From Vibrio hyugaensis (lineage in GTDB: Bacteria; Pseudomonadota; Gammaproteobacteria; Enterobacterales; Vibrionaceae): DNA of 64,000 nucleotides. The stretch lies in the NCBI RefSeq assembly GCF_002906655.1, contig NZ_CP025794.1:682001-746000 (forward strand). The letters are read 5' to 3'. Within the stretch, counting starts at the first letter, position 1; every line of letters begins with the position of its first letter. Shown one piece after another: positions 49,479 through 59,344 of this stretch. A program made the translations under genes and the position numbers. The notes under the pieces were generated by a model. The model saw only the letters and a list, made by a program, of their open reading frames with translations, made no database searches and was not told where the DNA came from.

Positions 49479-50393
49479 TTGAGTTTTATGTTCTCAGGGA
49501 TGCTATTTATCTTCGCCCCATTGGTGGTGGGCTATTTAATTCCAATTTCTCGAGCTTCGATGTTGGAGAAAATCAACAAGTCGACCTCATACCTCATTTA
49601 CGTCATTCTTTCTTTGATGGGTTTGAGCCTTGCGGCATTGGACAACCTTGGTAGTAATTTACAAACTATTCTTCTTTACGCTGGCACATTTTTCGCCTGC
49701 CTGAGCGTATGCAACCTACTCGCTTTACCTTTGGTCGATAAGCTGCTTCCTTTGCAAACCGATCAGAATCAAAAGAAACTTCCTCTTTCGTCAATGGCTT
49801 TAGAGTCAATCAAACTTGTCGTTGTTGTGGGTGGTGGCCTAGTTGCTGGCTTGTTTCTTCCTATTGGTTTGTCTTGGGTGGACACAGCGAGCGAGTGGAT
49901 TTTATTCCTTTTGCTTTTCTTTATCGGCATTCAACTACGCAATAGTGGTTTGACGCTTAGACAAATCCTACTCAACAAGCAAGGTATGGCGATTGCGACA
50001 GTGATCATTGCAACGTGTATGCTTGGCGGCGTAATTGCTGCAATGATTTTGGATCTTCCTCTTTATCAAGCTTTGGCGATGTCGTCCGGTTTTGGCTGGT
50101 ATTCACTTGCGGGTATTTTAATGGGAGATGCCTTTGGGCCCGTATTTGGCGGCGCGTCTTTCCTGATTGAATTAATGCGTGAGTTGGTTGCGCTGGTCGC
50201 TATTCCCCTGTTTATTCGCAGCTACCCTTGTACTGCGATTGGGTATGCTGGTGCAACTGCGATGGACTTTACCCTACCAGTTATTCAGACCACAGGTGGT
50301 GTTCGTTGCGTACCTGTTGCCATTGTTAGTGGCTTTATCTTGAGCTTATTAGTGCCAGTGATGATGCTTTTCTTTGTGTCACTTGCTAGCTAG
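49479..50393 (+). CDS. lysO: Lysine exporter LysO (YbjE, DUF340)
   Basis: 304 residues, about 8 membrane segments, inner membrane. Motifs fit the LysO family: FFIGIQLRNSGLTLRQILLN, SSGFGWYSLAGILMGDAFGP, FLIELMRELVALVAIPLF and GATAMDFTLPVIQTTGG. E. coli LysO exports lysine and its toxic analogue. The start may be TTG 49479 (AAGGAA 4 bases upstream) or the ATG three codons later (49488). An inverted repeat AGCCACGT / ACGTGGCT (49401-49408, 49440-49447) lies in the leader; it is too short for a lysine riboswitch. Single gene. Confidence 0.87.
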   Translation: MSFMFSGMLFIFAPLVVGYLIPISRASMLEKINKSTSYLIYVILSLMGLSLAALDNLGSNLQTILLYAGTFFACLSVCNLLALPLVDKLLPLQTDQNQKKLPLSSMALESIKLVVVVGGGLVAGLFLPIGLSWVDTASEWILFLLLFFIGIQLRNSGLTLRQILLNKQGMAIATVIIATCMLGGVIAAMILDLPLYQALAMSSGFGWYSLAGILMGDAFGPVFGGASFLIELMRELVALVAIPLFIRSYPCTAIGYAGATAMDFTLPVIQTTGGVRCVPVAIVSGFILSLLVPVMMLFFVSLAS

Positions 50394-50441
50394 ATCTCAG
50401 GAATTTTCATTAACATCCATTACAATACGGCAAAAATTCAA

Positions 50442-50470
50442 ATACCCAAGTAACGTCAAAATGCTCAATT
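50442..50470 (+). repeat. Orphan end of the family 1 miniature element
   Basis: ATACCCAAGTAACGTCAAAA agrees closely with the family 1 terminal repeat (about 21 of 24 bases against the right-end version). No second end is found downstream, so this is a solo or truncated terminus. Confidence 0.5.
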
Positions 50471-50544
50471 CTAAGAGAATTTTCTGGTTTACCGTGCTGC
50501 TATCGGCCATTTTACTTTTTAATTCTTGGTTCGGTGACCAGTGA
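50461..50544 (+). CDS. Possible 27-residue single-pass membrane peptide
   Basis: An ATG inside the orphan repeat end opens a frame of 27 codons: MLNSKRIF, then a hydrophobic stretch WFTVLLSAILLF, then NSWFGDQ and TGA. The layout (basic N-terminus, one hydrophobic helix) is that of a small membrane protein. There is no Shine-Dalgarno sequence and the length is short, so it may be chance. Confidence 0.3.
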   Translation: MLNSKRIFWFTVLLSAILLFNSWFGDQ

Positions 50545-50603
50545 AAGAGCATCGCATGGTGCTTATTGGGGTTACGAAGGGAAAACAACCAAAAGGAAGA
50601 ACA

Positions 50604-51116
50604 ATGAAACGCTTTGTCGTTGCAGCGCTCCTCGCTACAAGCTCAACTTTTACTTTTGCTGCTGATCAGCAATGCTTAGCTTCGAAGTACGATGGTTATG
50701 TCGATGCCTCACTTCAATGGTATCAAGACCTCGTTGACTTAACTGTCTCTCAGTATCCGGATTTAAAAGAAGTCAGTCAGTGGTTCTTGGATGGTCGTAA
50801 ACACCACTTCGAACTCAACCGTGAAGCAGTACATTATTTTCTAGAGAACGATCCAAGCCGTGTTGCAACAGAACAACCAGTAGAGGCTTGGCTTAAGCTT
50901 GAACAGCATGATGTGAAGCAACTTGCGACTCGCAGTGATGACCTTGGTCAGGCAGCACAAAAGACGTTCAGCGATCGTCAATCTGCTAACCATCCAAAGA
51001 ACTACGACCTACGCTCAGCGTTTGCTGACTTGCTAAGCCATCCAAAACAGATCGATTCTGCGCTTAACAAGTATAATCAATCAATTGCTAAGATTGAAAA
51101 GCAGAAGTGTGAATAA
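50604..51116 (+). CDS. Small exported helical protein of unknown function
   Basis: 170 residues from ATG 50604 (AAGGAAG upstream at good spacing; the in-frame upstream ATG at 50541 would mask the signal peptide). Signal peptide MKRFVVAALLATSSTFTFA, then a mainly helical, charged mature part with Cys near each end (QQCLASKYDGYVDASLQWYQ ... KQKC), probably one disulfide in the periplasm. Conserved-looking segment: DLLSHPKQIDSALNKYNQSI. The family is not recognised. It lies between lysO and panP with its own terminator. Confidence 0.7.
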   Translation: MKRFVVAALLATSSTFTFAADQQCLASKYDGYVDASLQWYQDLVDLTVSQYPDLKEVSQWFLDGRKHHFELNREAVHYFLENDPSRVATEQPVEAWLKLEQHDVKQLATRSDDLGQAAQKTFSDRQSANHPKNYDLRSAFADLLSHPKQIDSALNKYNQSIAKIEKQKCE

Positions 51117-51160
51117 ACCCCGCCTAAAGTTTCATTTCAGCAACATGGGTTTCAATAATT

Positions 51161-51187
51161 AAAACGGGACTTTGCGCCCGTTTTGGT
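51161..51187 (+). terminator. Terminator upstream of panP
   Basis: Stem AAAACGGG / CCCGTTTT with 8-base loop, followed by a T-containing tail. Confidence 0.7.
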
Positions 51188-51236
51188 TTAGATTGTGCCG
51201 CTCGCATTACCAAAATAACTACAAAGATTCTTTGCT

Positions 51237-52883
51237 ATGGTTAAGGAACAAAAAACCGCTGACGTTAGCTTCGAGAGCTTGTTAAAGATCTTCACGATTC
51301 CTGAAGGTCCAGATTCCACGTTGACGAAAATTGATGAAAGTCTTTCCCAAAACTTAAATCAATTCCTTCGTGAACACATCGTGGCAGAAGAAAAGCCTTT
51401 ACGTGAAATCGAGAAAGACTTTTCTTCTGCTCAGATTCCTGAGCAACCTGAGTTTGTATCAGACCATACCGAGCACCTTTTAGATACCTTGGTATCTCAC
51501 TCGGTTCACACCTCTGCACCAAGCTTTATTGGTCACATGACTTCTGCCCTGCCGTATTTTTTAATGCCGCTGTCGAAAATCATGATTGCCTTGAACCAAA
51601 ATTTGGTGAAGATTGAGACCTCAAAAGCTTTCACTCCACTAGAGCGTCAAGTGCTAGGCATGCTACACAGCCTTATCTATGGTCAGGACGAAAAGTTCTA
51701 CCGTAAGTGGATGCACAGCGCCAAACATTCTCTAGGTGCATTTTGTTCTGGCGGTACCATTGCCAACATTACTGCGCTTTGGGTTGCTCGTAACAAAGCA
51801 TTGAAAGCAGATGGTGCATTCAAAGGTGTAGAGAAGGAAGGCCTTTTCAAAGCGATGAAGCATTATGGCTACGAAGGTCTTGCGATCTTGGTATCAGAGC
51901 GTGGCCACTATTCACTTAAGAAAGCTGCCGATGTCCTTGGTTTAGGCCAAGATGGCTTAGTTGCCGTCAAGACAGATGCAAACAACCGTATTGTTGTCGA
52001 TGACCTTAAGGCAAAAATCGCGGAGCTTGAAGCACAAAACATTAAGCCGATAGCTGTTGTTGGTGTTGCAGGTACAACCGAAACGGGTAGCGTAGACCCC
52101 CTAGCCCAAATTGCCGAAGTTTGTGCGCAGCATAATTGCCACTTCCACGTGGATGCGGCTTGGGGTGGTGCGACACTAATGTCGAACAATCATCGTCATC
52201 TACTCGGTGGCGTTGAGCTTGCTGATTCAGTCACGATTGACGCGCACAAACAACTGTACATTCCTATGGGTGCAGGCATGGTTCTGTTTAAAGATCCTGA
52301 CGCAATGAAATCCATCGAGCATCACGCACAGTACATACTGCGTAAAGGATCGAAAGATCTTGGCAGCCATACGCTTGAAGGCTCTCGTTCTGGAATGGCG
52401 ATGCTGGTTTACGCAGCCATGCACATCATTAGCCGCCCAGGTTACGAACTGCTTATCGATCAGAGTATTGCAAAAGCGCGCTATTTCGCCGATCTCATCA
52501 AGCAACAAGAAGATTTTGAACTGGTCTCTGAGCCTGAACTTTGTTTACTGACCTATCGCTATTTACCAACTCACCTACGAGCAGCACTGGAAAAGGCACA
52601 GGGCACGCAAAAAGAAAAATTGAACGAACTGATCAACCAGCTCACTCAATTTATTCAGAAGCGACAACGCGAAACTGGTAAATCCTTTGTCTCTCGTACT
52701 AGGCTGAATCCAGACCAATGGCAACGTATGAATACCATCGTATTTCGTGTTGTGCTGGCGAACCCTCTAACTACGAACGACATATTGAATGCTGTTCTTG
52801 ATGAGCAACGTGAAATTGCTCAACAAGCACCAAGCTTGATGGCTAAGATTGAAGAAACTGTCGAAGACATTCTCAATTCTTAA
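51237..52883 (+). CDS. panP: PLP-dependent aspartate/glutamate decarboxylase PanP
   Basis: 548-residue group II decarboxylase: GHMTSALPYFLMPLSK, FCSGGTIANITALWVARNK (cofactor phosphate contact), GVAGTTETGSVDP, HVDAAWGGATLMS with the ring-stacking Asp, and the Schiff-base lysine in TIDAHKQLYIPMGAGMVLF. It matches the family of pyridoxal-dependent aspartate 1-decarboxylases that replace pyruvoyl PanD in Vibrio and relatives, giving beta-alanine for pantothenate and CoA. It has often been annotated as glutamate decarboxylase. The distinction cannot be proven from motifs alone. It stands upstream of hexR. Confidence 0.87.
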   Translation: MVKEQKTADVSFESLLKIFTIPEGPDSTLTKIDESLSQNLNQFLREHIVAEEKPLREIEKDFSSAQIPEQPEFVSDHTEHLLDTLVSHSVHTSAPSFIGHMTSALPYFLMPLSKIMIALNQNLVKIETSKAFTPLERQVLGMLHSLIYGQDEKFYRKWMHSAKHSLGAFCSGGTIANITALWVARNKALKADGAFKGVEKEGLFKAMKHYGYEGLAILVSERGHYSLKKAADVLGLGQDGLVAVKTDANNRIVVDDLKAKIAELEAQNIKPIAVVGVAGTTETGSVDPLAQIAEVCAQHNCHFHVDAAWGGATLMSNNHRHLLGGVELADSVTIDAHKQLYIPMGAGMVLFKDPDAMKSIEHHAQYILRKGSKDLGSHTLEGSRSGMAMLVYAAMHIISRPGYELLIDQSIAKARYFADLIKQQEDFELVSEPELCLLTYRYLPTHLRAALEKAQGTQKEKLNELINQLTQFIQKRQRETGKSFVSRTRLNPDQWQRMNTIVFRVVLANPLTTNDILNAVLDEQREIAQQAPSLMAKIEETVEDILNS

Positions 52884-52892
52884 GCGCCAATG

Positions 52893-52937
52893 TGAGTTAC
52901 ATCAAATTGAAAATTTCTTTCTTTTTGGTGTAACTCA
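52893..52937 (+). repeat. Perfect 9-bp inverted repeat after panP
   Basis: TGAGTTACA (52893-52901) and TGTAACTCA (52929-52937) are exact complements 27 bases apart, starting 10 bases after the panP stop. This could be a long-loop hairpin that ends the transcript, or paired operator halves for the downstream hexR promoter. Confidence 0.5.
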
Positions 52938-53193
52938 AACATCATTATTGTGCCACTAGAGCAACATACCTTCGATCCCACATCCAATTCTGTAGTTTTT
53001 ACAACATTTTGTTTGAGGCTTGTCAAATTCTCACGAAATAGTAACCGTATTTGTTTTAGCCAGATAAAGGATCGGGTTTATACTGAATTTATGGCGCTGG
53101 TCGTTTTCGTTAACGCCCCTCTCGACCGAGAAACTTTGTGTTTCTACCCGTTAACAGAGCCAGCGAGTTGTTCTCTATACCCTCGTGAACACT

Positions 53194-54048
53194 ATGAATA
53201 CATTAGAAAAAATTCAAAAAAATCTGGAGAATTTCAGTAAATCAGAGCGCAAAGTTGCGGAAGTAATTATGGCGTCTCCACAAACTGCAATTCATTCAAG
53301 CATTGCAACGTTAGCGAAAATGGCTGACGTGAGTGAGCCAACTGTTAACCGTTTCTGTCGACGTCTGGATACCAAAGGTTTCCCAGACTTTAAATTGCAC
53401 CTTGCGCAAAGCCTTGCCAATGGCACGCCTTATGTAAACCGTAACGTTGAAGAAGACGACGGTCCTGATGCCTACACCCATAAGATTTTTGAATCGACAA
53501 TGGCGTGTTTGGACGTAGCGAAGAATAGCCTTGACGCGATGCAAGTGAATCGTGCCGTGGATCTCCTTACTCAGGCAAAGCGTATATCATTCTTTGGTCT
53601 TGGCGCTTCTTCTGCGGTTGCGCGGGATGCACAAAACAAATTTATTCGCTTTAACATCCCAATTACTTGCTTCGAAGACATTGTAATGCAACGTATGAGC
53701 TGCATTAACTGCAGTGACAACGACGTAATTGTTTTGATTTCTCATACCGGACGAACCAAGAGCCAAGTTGAGATTGCGAATCTAGCTCGTGAGAACGGCG
53801 CAACTGTTATTGCAATTACAGCCAAAGATTCGCCACTAGAGAAAGCAAGCTCACTGGCGATTACATTAGATGTACCGGAAGACACTGACGTATACATGCC
53901 TATGGCCAGTCGTGTAGTTCAAATGACCGTCATTGATGTACTTGCAACGGGCTTTACGCTTCGTCGTGGTACTGGGTTCCGTGAGAACCTAAAGCGAGTA
54001 AAAGACGCGCTAAAAGATAGCCGTTACGACAAGCTAAGTCAGTACTAA
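53194..54048 (+). CDS. hexR: RpiR-family transcriptional regulator HexR
   Basis: 284 residues from ATG 53194 (a GTG three codons earlier is possible). The N-terminal HTH_6 domain reads KSERKVAEVIMASPQTAIHS and MADVSEPTVNRFCRRLDTKG. The SIS sugar-phosphate-binding domain reads RISFFGLGASSAVARDAQNK, VIVLISHTGRTKSQVEIANL, and ITLDVPEDTDVYMPMASRVV. In gammaproteobacteria HexR senses 2-keto-3-deoxy-6-phosphogluconate and controls central carbohydrate genes. This copy is not next to zwf or edd genes but between panP and a convergent alcohol dehydrogenase, as in other vibrios. The 310-base leader has no clear HexR box. Confidence 0.9.
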   Translation: MNTLEKIQKNLENFSKSERKVAEVIMASPQTAIHSSIATLAKMADVSEPTVNRFCRRLDTKGFPDFKLHLAQSLANGTPYVNRNVEEDDGPDAYTHKIFESTMACLDVAKNSLDAMQVNRAVDLLTQAKRISFFGLGASSAVARDAQNKFIRFNIPITCFEDIVMQRMSCINCSDNDVIVLISHTGRTKSQVEIANLARENGATVIAITAKDSPLEKASSLAITLDVPEDTDVYMPMASRVVQMTVIDVLATGFTLRRGTGFRENLKRVKDALKDSRYDKLSQY

Positions 54049-54060
54049 TAGAGATACGAA

Positions 54061-54087
54061 GGGGAGCTTAATTGCTCCCCTTTTTTT
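54061..54087. terminator. Terminator between hexR and the alcohol dehydrogenase gene
   Basis: Stem GGGGAGC / GCTCCCC (54061-54067, 54074-54080), loop TTAATT, T7 tail. Confidence 0.88.
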
Positions 54088-54116
54088 AGTACAGATAACC
54101 GCATTCGCTATCTCAG

Positions 54117-55355
54117 TCAATCGTTGACACTAGAGAGATCTGAGTGTGATTCAAGAATTTCAACTGAACTAGCATGAAGCTTGCTTTCTTCCATGCATTC
54201 CCCGCTACAATCGCACACTTGACGTAAGATATAGACTAATCGGTCTTGATTGAGCGGAAGAGGATTTCCTTTAATAGCAACGGACATGAGGGCGTCATCG
54301 GCCACTTGTTCAAAAGAGGTTTGGCAAACCCCAAACTTACCAAGATGAGGCAACTCAAGTTTATCGAGCACCATTTTCACCCATAGCACACCGTCATGTT
54401 CATTAGCATTCGTTCTATCCGTGACAAGTTGTGCCAACCTCCTATAGCGACTGATCACATCCGCTCTGCCCGCTTGCTTTGCTGCCTTTATGTTCTCTTG
54501 CATTACGTGCGGCGCCAACCTTGCAGTAATCACACTATGGGGGGCATCTAACTTTCCACCTAATGCCGAAGCTAAACCATGCGCAGCACCTAGTTTAGCA
54601 TTAGTAATCGCCATACCTCCCAACAAGGCTGCGAAAGACAAATCTGATCTCGCCTTATGATTATCTTGCTTACAACCAGCTATGACAGAGCGGCTTAGAC
54701 ATCTGAGACCTTCTTCGCACACCATGTCAGTTAAAGGGTTAGGGTCACCGCAGACATACGCTTCCATCAAATGAGTGAAAGCATCCATCGCTCCCCTTCC
54801 AGATGTGTATTGATCCGTACCATAAGTTAAGGTGGGATCCACAATAGCGACATCCGCTAACATCTCCGGACTGCGTAAACTAACCTTGACTTGGTCTTGC
54901 CCAGATTTGAGCACTGCGTTACGAGTCACTTCGGAACCTGTGCTTGCCGTGGTAGGGATAGCAATAAAATGAATCGGTTTGGTTTTTAGTGGGACGTTTC
55001 GACCAACAACTTCAACGTAGTCATACACATCCCCTTGATTTGGGATAATAGCAGCGAGCGCTTTCCCCATATCAATCACGCTGCCTCCCCCAATGGCAAC
55101 GACTATATCCGGCTGAAACTTTCGTCCTAGAATGGCAGTTTCTTCCACCATGGTGATATTAGGCTCACCATTTATAGCGACATGCTGATAACGCATATTC
55201 TGCGCTTTAAGATAATTAATGATCGGTGTGGCACGTTGCGTGTCTTTACCTGTCACCAGTAATACGCTGTAGCCAAATTGATTGATTACAGACAACGAAG
55301 ATTGAAGCGCCCCTTCGCCGAAGATAATCCTTGTTGCAGTCATAAACTGAAACAT
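54117..55355 (-). CDS. Iron-containing alcohol dehydrogenase
   Basis: 412 residues from ATG 55355 (GGAGG 6 bases upstream). Type III dehydrogenase: NAD-binding VAIGGGSVIDMGKALAAI, IPTTASTGSEVTRNAVL, and metal ligands Asp/His in GRGAMDAFTHLMEAYV, LGAAHGLASALGG and APHSVITARLAPHV. Substrate range unknown. The C-terminus carries an unusual tail with four Cys close together (RQVCDCSGECMEESKL) beyond the normal end of the family, which typically has about 385 residues. It converges on hexR and shares its terminator; promoter in the gap to grxA. Confidence 0.87.
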   Translation of the reverse strand: MFQFMTATRIIFGEGALQSSLSVINQFGYSVLLVTGKDTQRATPIINYLKAQNMRYQHVAINGEPNITMVEETAILGRKFQPDIVVAIGGGSVIDMGKALAAIIPNQGDVYDYVEVVGRNVPLKTKPIHFIAIPTTASTGSEVTRNAVLKSGQDQVKVSLRSPEMLADVAIVDPTLTYGTDQYTSGRGAMDAFTHLMEAYVCGDPNPLTDMVCEEGLRCLSRSVIAGCKQDNHKARSDLSFAALLGGMAITNAKLGAAHGLASALGGKLDAPHSVITARLAPHVMQENIKAAKQAGRADVISRYRRLAQLVTDRTNANEHDGVLWVKMVLDKLELPHLGKFGVCQTSFEQVADDALMSVAIKGNPLPLNQDRLVYILRQVCDCSGECMEESKLHASSVEILESHSDLSSVND

Positions 55356-55714
55356 ACACTTCCTCCCCAAAACAACAACTCACACTAGATTGCTATGCTT
55401 TGCGCAAAAAAAAGTTGACCGAGTGCACCTTGCCGCCATTAACCCTTCAAAATGTGTGTTTTTATGCGTCACTTCACAGAGTTATCTAAGCCCAAAGATC
55501 GATTAACTTTTGTTCTAAAAGTGACTTTTCTTGGCTTTAAGCTTAGTGCGTGTTTAGTTTTTATACGATAGATTTCGCCTATCGAAACAAGAGGCATTTG
55601 CTGCTTTATTTCCGGTTCTGGATCGGGCATAGTTGTCCCAACATACGGGAGCGAATCGCAGCATTGACGTTTTCGTTCGCTTTCAATAAGAATAGATTTA
55701 GGAGAAATAAGATT
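55356..55714. other. Divergent promoter region, alcohol dehydrogenase / grxA
   Basis: About 360 bases without a convincing gene or operator. Confidence 0.4.
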
Positions 55715-55981
55715 ATGTTCGTAGTTATCTTTGGTCGCCCTGCATGTCCTTTCTGTGTACGTGCTAAAGAGCACGCTGAAACACTTAAGGCAAAACGTGA
55801 TGATTTCAACTACCGTTACGTAGACATCCACGCTGAAGGTATTTCTAAAGCTGACCTAGAAAAAACGGTTGGTAAGCCAGTGGAAACCGTTCCTCAAATC
55901 TTCATCGACCAAGACCACATCGGTGGTTGTGATGACTTTGAAGCTTACGCAAAAGAGCACCTAGGTCTATTCGACGAGTAA
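55715..55981 (+). CDS. grxA: Glutaredoxin 1
   Basis: 88 residues from ATG 55715 with AGGAG 10 bases upstream; the longer in-frame extension has no protein-like character. Thioredoxin fold with active site GRPACPFCVRAKEHA (CPFC) and the cis-Pro / glutathione-binding segment ETVPQIFIDQDHIGGCDDF. The length is that of E. coli GrxA (85). It reduces protein and ribonucleotide reductase disulfides using glutathione. Strong terminator directly downstream. Confidence 0.93.
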   Translation: MFVVIFGRPACPFCVRAKEHAETLKAKRDDFNYRYVDIHAEGISKADLEKTVGKPVETVPQIFIDQDHIGGCDDFEAYAKEHLGLFDE

Positions 55982-56000
55982 TTCGAATAACTGAATTTTA

Positions 56001-56025
56001 AAAAGCCGCTAGTAGCGGCTTTTTT
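56001..56025 (+). terminator. Terminator of grxA
   Basis: Stem AAAAGCCGCT / AGCGGCTTTT with loop AGT and T-rich tail. Confidence 0.87.
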
Positions 56026-56163
56026 ATTATGTATTCAAAATGTTATTCCCTTACGTCAAGTAATAGTAAAACCTAAAAAAATTCACTTATCTTTTTGCTA
56101 TATTTAGTTACAATTCGCAATTCTTAATCTTTTTCTTTGGCACACACTTTACCGAGCCACACA

Positions 56164-57846
56164 GTGAACATAGACGTCGTACATCTTCTTGAACAAAACC
56201 CCATTCTTCTAATCTTCGTCGTATTAGCAATTGGTCTTGCCATTGGCAAAATTCGCTTTGGAAAGCTGCAGTTAGGCAACTCTATTGGCGTGCTCATTAC
56301 CTCGCTTATCATGGGACACCTCGGCTTCTCATTTAACGCAGAAGCGCTAACGATTGGCTTTATGCTGTTTATCTACTGTGTAGGTATCGAAGCTGGGCCT
56401 AACTTCTTCGGTATCTTCTTCCGAGATGGTAAGCATTACTTCATTTTGAGCATGACCGTGTTGGTTTCGGCTGTCGGCTTAACTTATTTCTGTAGCCACT
56501 ATATGGGGCTCGATTATGGTTTATCTGCTGGTATGATGGCAGGTGCGCTTACTGCAACACCGGTGTTAGTAGGAGCTCAAGATGCGCTAAACTCCGGCCT
56601 AGCAACCATTCCGCGCAACATGGATTTTTCGCTGGTATTAGAAAATCTATCTGTGGGTTATGCGATGGCTTATCTGGTGGGTTTGATCAGCATGATTATG
56701 TTCGCCAAGCTATTACCTAAACTGCAAAAGCAAAATCTCTCTGACTCAGCCCAACAAATCGCACAAGAACGTGGGTTAGGAAGTTCGAGTCAACGTAAGG
56801 TATATCTGCCAATCATTCGAGCCTACCGTGTAGGCCCTGAGCTGATTGATTGGACCGATGGTAAAAACCTACGGGAACTGGGCATCTACCGTCAAACCGG
56901 TTGTTACATTGAACGTATTCGTCGTAACGGTATCCTTGCCCACCCTGATGGCGATGCTATCCTGCAAGAAGGTGATGAAATTGCACTAGTAGGTTTTCCA
57001 GATAGCCACGCGCGTTTGGATCCTAGCTTCCGTAACGGTAAAGAAGTATTCGATCGCAACCTACTCGATCTTCGCATCGTTGAAGAAGAGATCGTCGTAA
57101 AGAGTGACGCTATTGCAGGCAAACGTCTGTCAGATTTAAACCTATCTGAGTTTGGTTGTTTCTTGAACCGAGTCGTACGTGCTCAGATTGAAATGCCGAT
57201 GGACTTAGACATCGTTCTTGCTAAAGGTGATGTTCTGCAAGTCAGTGGTGAGAAAAGTCGTGTGCACGGTCTTGCTGAAAAAATCGGTTTCATCTCGATT
57301 CACAGTCAAATGGCAGACCTATTAGCATTCTGTAGCTTCTTTATTTTGGGCATTATGTTTGGCTTGGTAACCATGACGTTTGGACAGGTGTCGTTTAGCC
57401 TCGGTAATGCGGTTGGTCTTCTGTTATCCGGTATTACACTGGGCTTCTTACGAGCTAACCACCCCACTTTCGGTTACGTACCGCAAGGGGCATTGAATAT
57501 GGTCAAAGATTTAGGTTTGATGTTCTTTATGGTCGGGATCGGTTTGAGTGCGGGTGGCAAGATGTTCGAGCACTTGACTCAAGTTGGTCCACAGATCATC
57601 GGTTTGGCCTTTATCGTCAGCGTTGTGCCTGTTGTTCTTGCATACCTAGTTGGCGCTTACGTGCTTAAGATGAACCGTGCCCTACTCTTTGGTGCCATTA
57701 TCGGTGCTCGTACATGTGCACCAGCAATGGACGTAGTGAACGAATACGCGAAGTCGACTATTCCTGCGCTTGGTTACGCAGGTACATACGCGATCGCCAA
57801 TATTTTGATGACCTTAGCCGGTACAATTCTGATTATTTTAAGTTAA
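56164..57846 (+). CDS. ybjL: AspT/YidE-family putative transporter YbjL
   Basis: 560 residues from the GTG at 56164, where [20 protein letters not shown] aligns with the start of E. coli YbjL; the upstream TTG at 56137 adds nine unlikely residues. Layout: about 5 membrane helices, two TrkA-C (RCK_C) domains (about 205-375; e.g. [20 protein letters not shown] and [19 protein letters not shown]), then about 5-6 more helices. [18 protein letters not shown] and [18 protein letters not shown] are the paired conserved loops. The family includes the aspartate:alanine exchanger AspT, but substrate is unknown here. It follows grxA as in E. coli's ybjL-grxA cluster. Confidence 0.87.
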   Translation: MNIDVVHLLEQNPILLIFVVLAIGLAIGKIRFGKLQLGNSIGVLITSLIMGHLGFSFNAEALTIGFMLFIYCVGIEAGPNFFGIFFRDGKHYFILSMTVLVSAVGLTYFCSHYMGLDYGLSAGMMAGALTATPVLVGAQDALNSGLATIPRNMDFSLVLENLSVGYAMAYLVGLISMIMFAKLLPKLQKQNLSDSAQQIAQERGLGSSSQRKVYLPIIRAYRVGPELIDWTDGKNLRELGIYRQTGCYIERIRRNGILAHPDGDAILQEGDEIALVGFPDSHARLDPSFRNGKEVFDRNLLDLRIVEEEIVVKSDAIAGKRLSDLNLSEFGCFLNRVVRAQIEMPMDLDIVLAKGDVLQVSGEKSRVHGLAEKIGFISIHSQMADLLAFCSFFILGIMFGLVTMTFGQVSFSLGNAVGLLLSGITLGFLRANHPTFGYVPQGALNMVKDLGLMFFMVGIGLSAGGKMFEHLTQVGPQIIGLAFIVSVVPVVLAYLVGAYVLKMNRALLFGAIIGARTCAPAMDVVNEYAKSTIPALGYAGTYAIANILMTLAGTILIILS

Positions 57847-57914
57847 TGTCTTTGAATGAGTGTTGCTGGTTAGTTTTAGGTAGTGCTCATGACTCTATAC
57901 AAAGCTTTAAGACA

Positions 57915-57943
57915 CAAAAAAGGCGCTCAATGAGCGCCTTTTT
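57915..57943. terminator. Bidirectional terminator between ybjL and fabV
   Basis: Stem AGGCGCTC / GAGCGCCT (57921-57928, 57932-57939), loop AAT, flanked by A and T tracts. Confidence 0.87.
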
Positions 57944-57961
57944 CAATTCCGTTAGAAACGA

Positions 57962-59164
57962 TTAGATTTGTGTGAAATCTGTTTCTACTGCTGGGTTCAC
58001 GTCTGCTTCGTAATCCACACCGTCAACACCAAAGCCGAATAGCTTCAAGAACTCTTCTTTGTACTCAACGTAGTCAGTTAGCTCTTTTAGGTTTTCAGAC
58101 GTGATCTGTGGCCATAGGTCACGACAGTGTTGTTGGATGTCTTCACGCAGTTCCCAATCATCCAGACGTAAGCGGTTCACTTCATCTACTTCTGCAGCGC
58201 TGCCGTCTTCTTTGTAAAGACGTTGACTGAACATGCGGAAGATTTGTTCCATACAACCTTCATGTACGCCTTCTTCGCGCATTTTCTTGAATACCATTGC
58301 GATGTATAGAGGCATTACAGGAATTGCAGAACTTGCTTGAGTCACTACAGACTTAAGTACCGCTACGTTTGCGCTACCGCCGGTTGCAGAAAGCTTCTCA
58401 TTTAATGCTGCTGATGCACGATCTAGGTCCATTTTTGCTTTACCTAGTGCGCCATCCCAGTAGATCGGCCAAGTTAGCTCAGTACCGATGTAACTGTACG
58501 CTACCGTCTTACAACCATCAGCAAGAACGCCTGCATCTGCAAGTGCATTCATCCAAAGTTCCCAGTCTTCACCACCCATTACGGTCACTGTATCTTGGAT
58601 TTCTTGCTCAGTTGCTGGCTCTACGCTTGCTTCGATGATGACATCTTTGTTGGTATCAACGGCAGTAGATGTGTAAGTCTCACCAATAGGCTTAAGCGCG
58701 GAACGGATGAGTTCGCCCGTTTCTGGCATTTTACGTACTGGAGAAGCCAGTGAGTAAACCACCATATCTACCTGACCAAGGTCTTCTTTGATCAGATCGA
58801 TTGTTTTCTGTTTTGCTTCATTTGAGAACGCGTCACCGTTTAGGCTTTTCGCGTATAGACCCTCTTCACGAGCTAGCTTTTCAAATGCAACAGAGTTGTA
58901 AAAACCTGCTGTACCTGGCTTCTTCTCTGTGCCTTCTTTTTCGAAGAAAACACCGATAGTTGAAGCACCGCCACCAAATGCCGCAGCGATACGAGAAGAT
59001 AGGCCGTAGCCACTTGATGCACCCACAACGAGAACGCGTTTTGGAGCGTTTTTAATTGGGCCTTGTGCTTTAGTGTAAGCAATTTGTTCTTTTACGTTAG
59101 CTTCACAACCCACTGGGTGCGTAGTAGTACAGATAAATCCACGAATTCTAGGTTTGATGATCAT
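57962..59164 (-). CDS. fabV: Enoyl-ACP (trans-2-enoyl) reductase FabV
   Basis: NADH-dependent last step of the fatty-acid elongation cycle; FabV enzymes are naturally little affected by triclosan. 400 residues from ATG 59164 (AAGGAAG about 8 bases upstream). Motifs: [20 protein letters not shown], Rossmann loop [36 protein letters not shown], and the catalytic Tyr-x8-Lys in [13 protein letters not shown] (the wider spacing that separates FabV from FabI). It is the only enoyl reductase in the window. It lies beside fadE (breakdown) but has separate transcription. Confidence 0.95.
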   Translation of the reverse strand: MIIKPRIRGFICTTTHPVGCEANVKEQIAYTKAQGPIKNAPKRVLVVGASSGYGLSSRIAAAFGGGASTIGVFFEKEGTEKKPGTAGFYNSVAFEKLAREEGLYAKSLNGDAFSNEAKQKTIDLIKEDLGQVDMVVYSLASPVRKMPETGELIRSALKPIGETYTSTAVDTNKDVIIEASVEPATEQEIQDTVTVMGGEDWELWMNALADAGVLADGCKTVAYSYIGTELTWPIYWDGALGKAKMDLDRASAALNEKLSATGGSANVAVLKSVVTQASSAIPVMPLYIAMVFKKMREEGVHEGCMEQIFRMFSQRLYKEDGSAAEVDEVNRLRLDDWELREDIQQHCRDLWPQITSENLKELTDYVEYKEEFLKLFGFGVDGVDYEADVNPAVETDFTQI

Positions 59165-59344
59165 ATTCAACTTCCTTTAAAAAACGTTGCTAGGATAAAA
59201 GGTTCAGCCCTACTTCGCACCTAATTTCTGTAAAAATGCTGCGAAAATGCAAGTGGTTGGAGCACTCACAGCATCATTTATGACCGACAGAAACAAATAA
59301 GCACCTCGGCTGAGATGCTTATTTCTAAGATTTTAGTGTGGACG

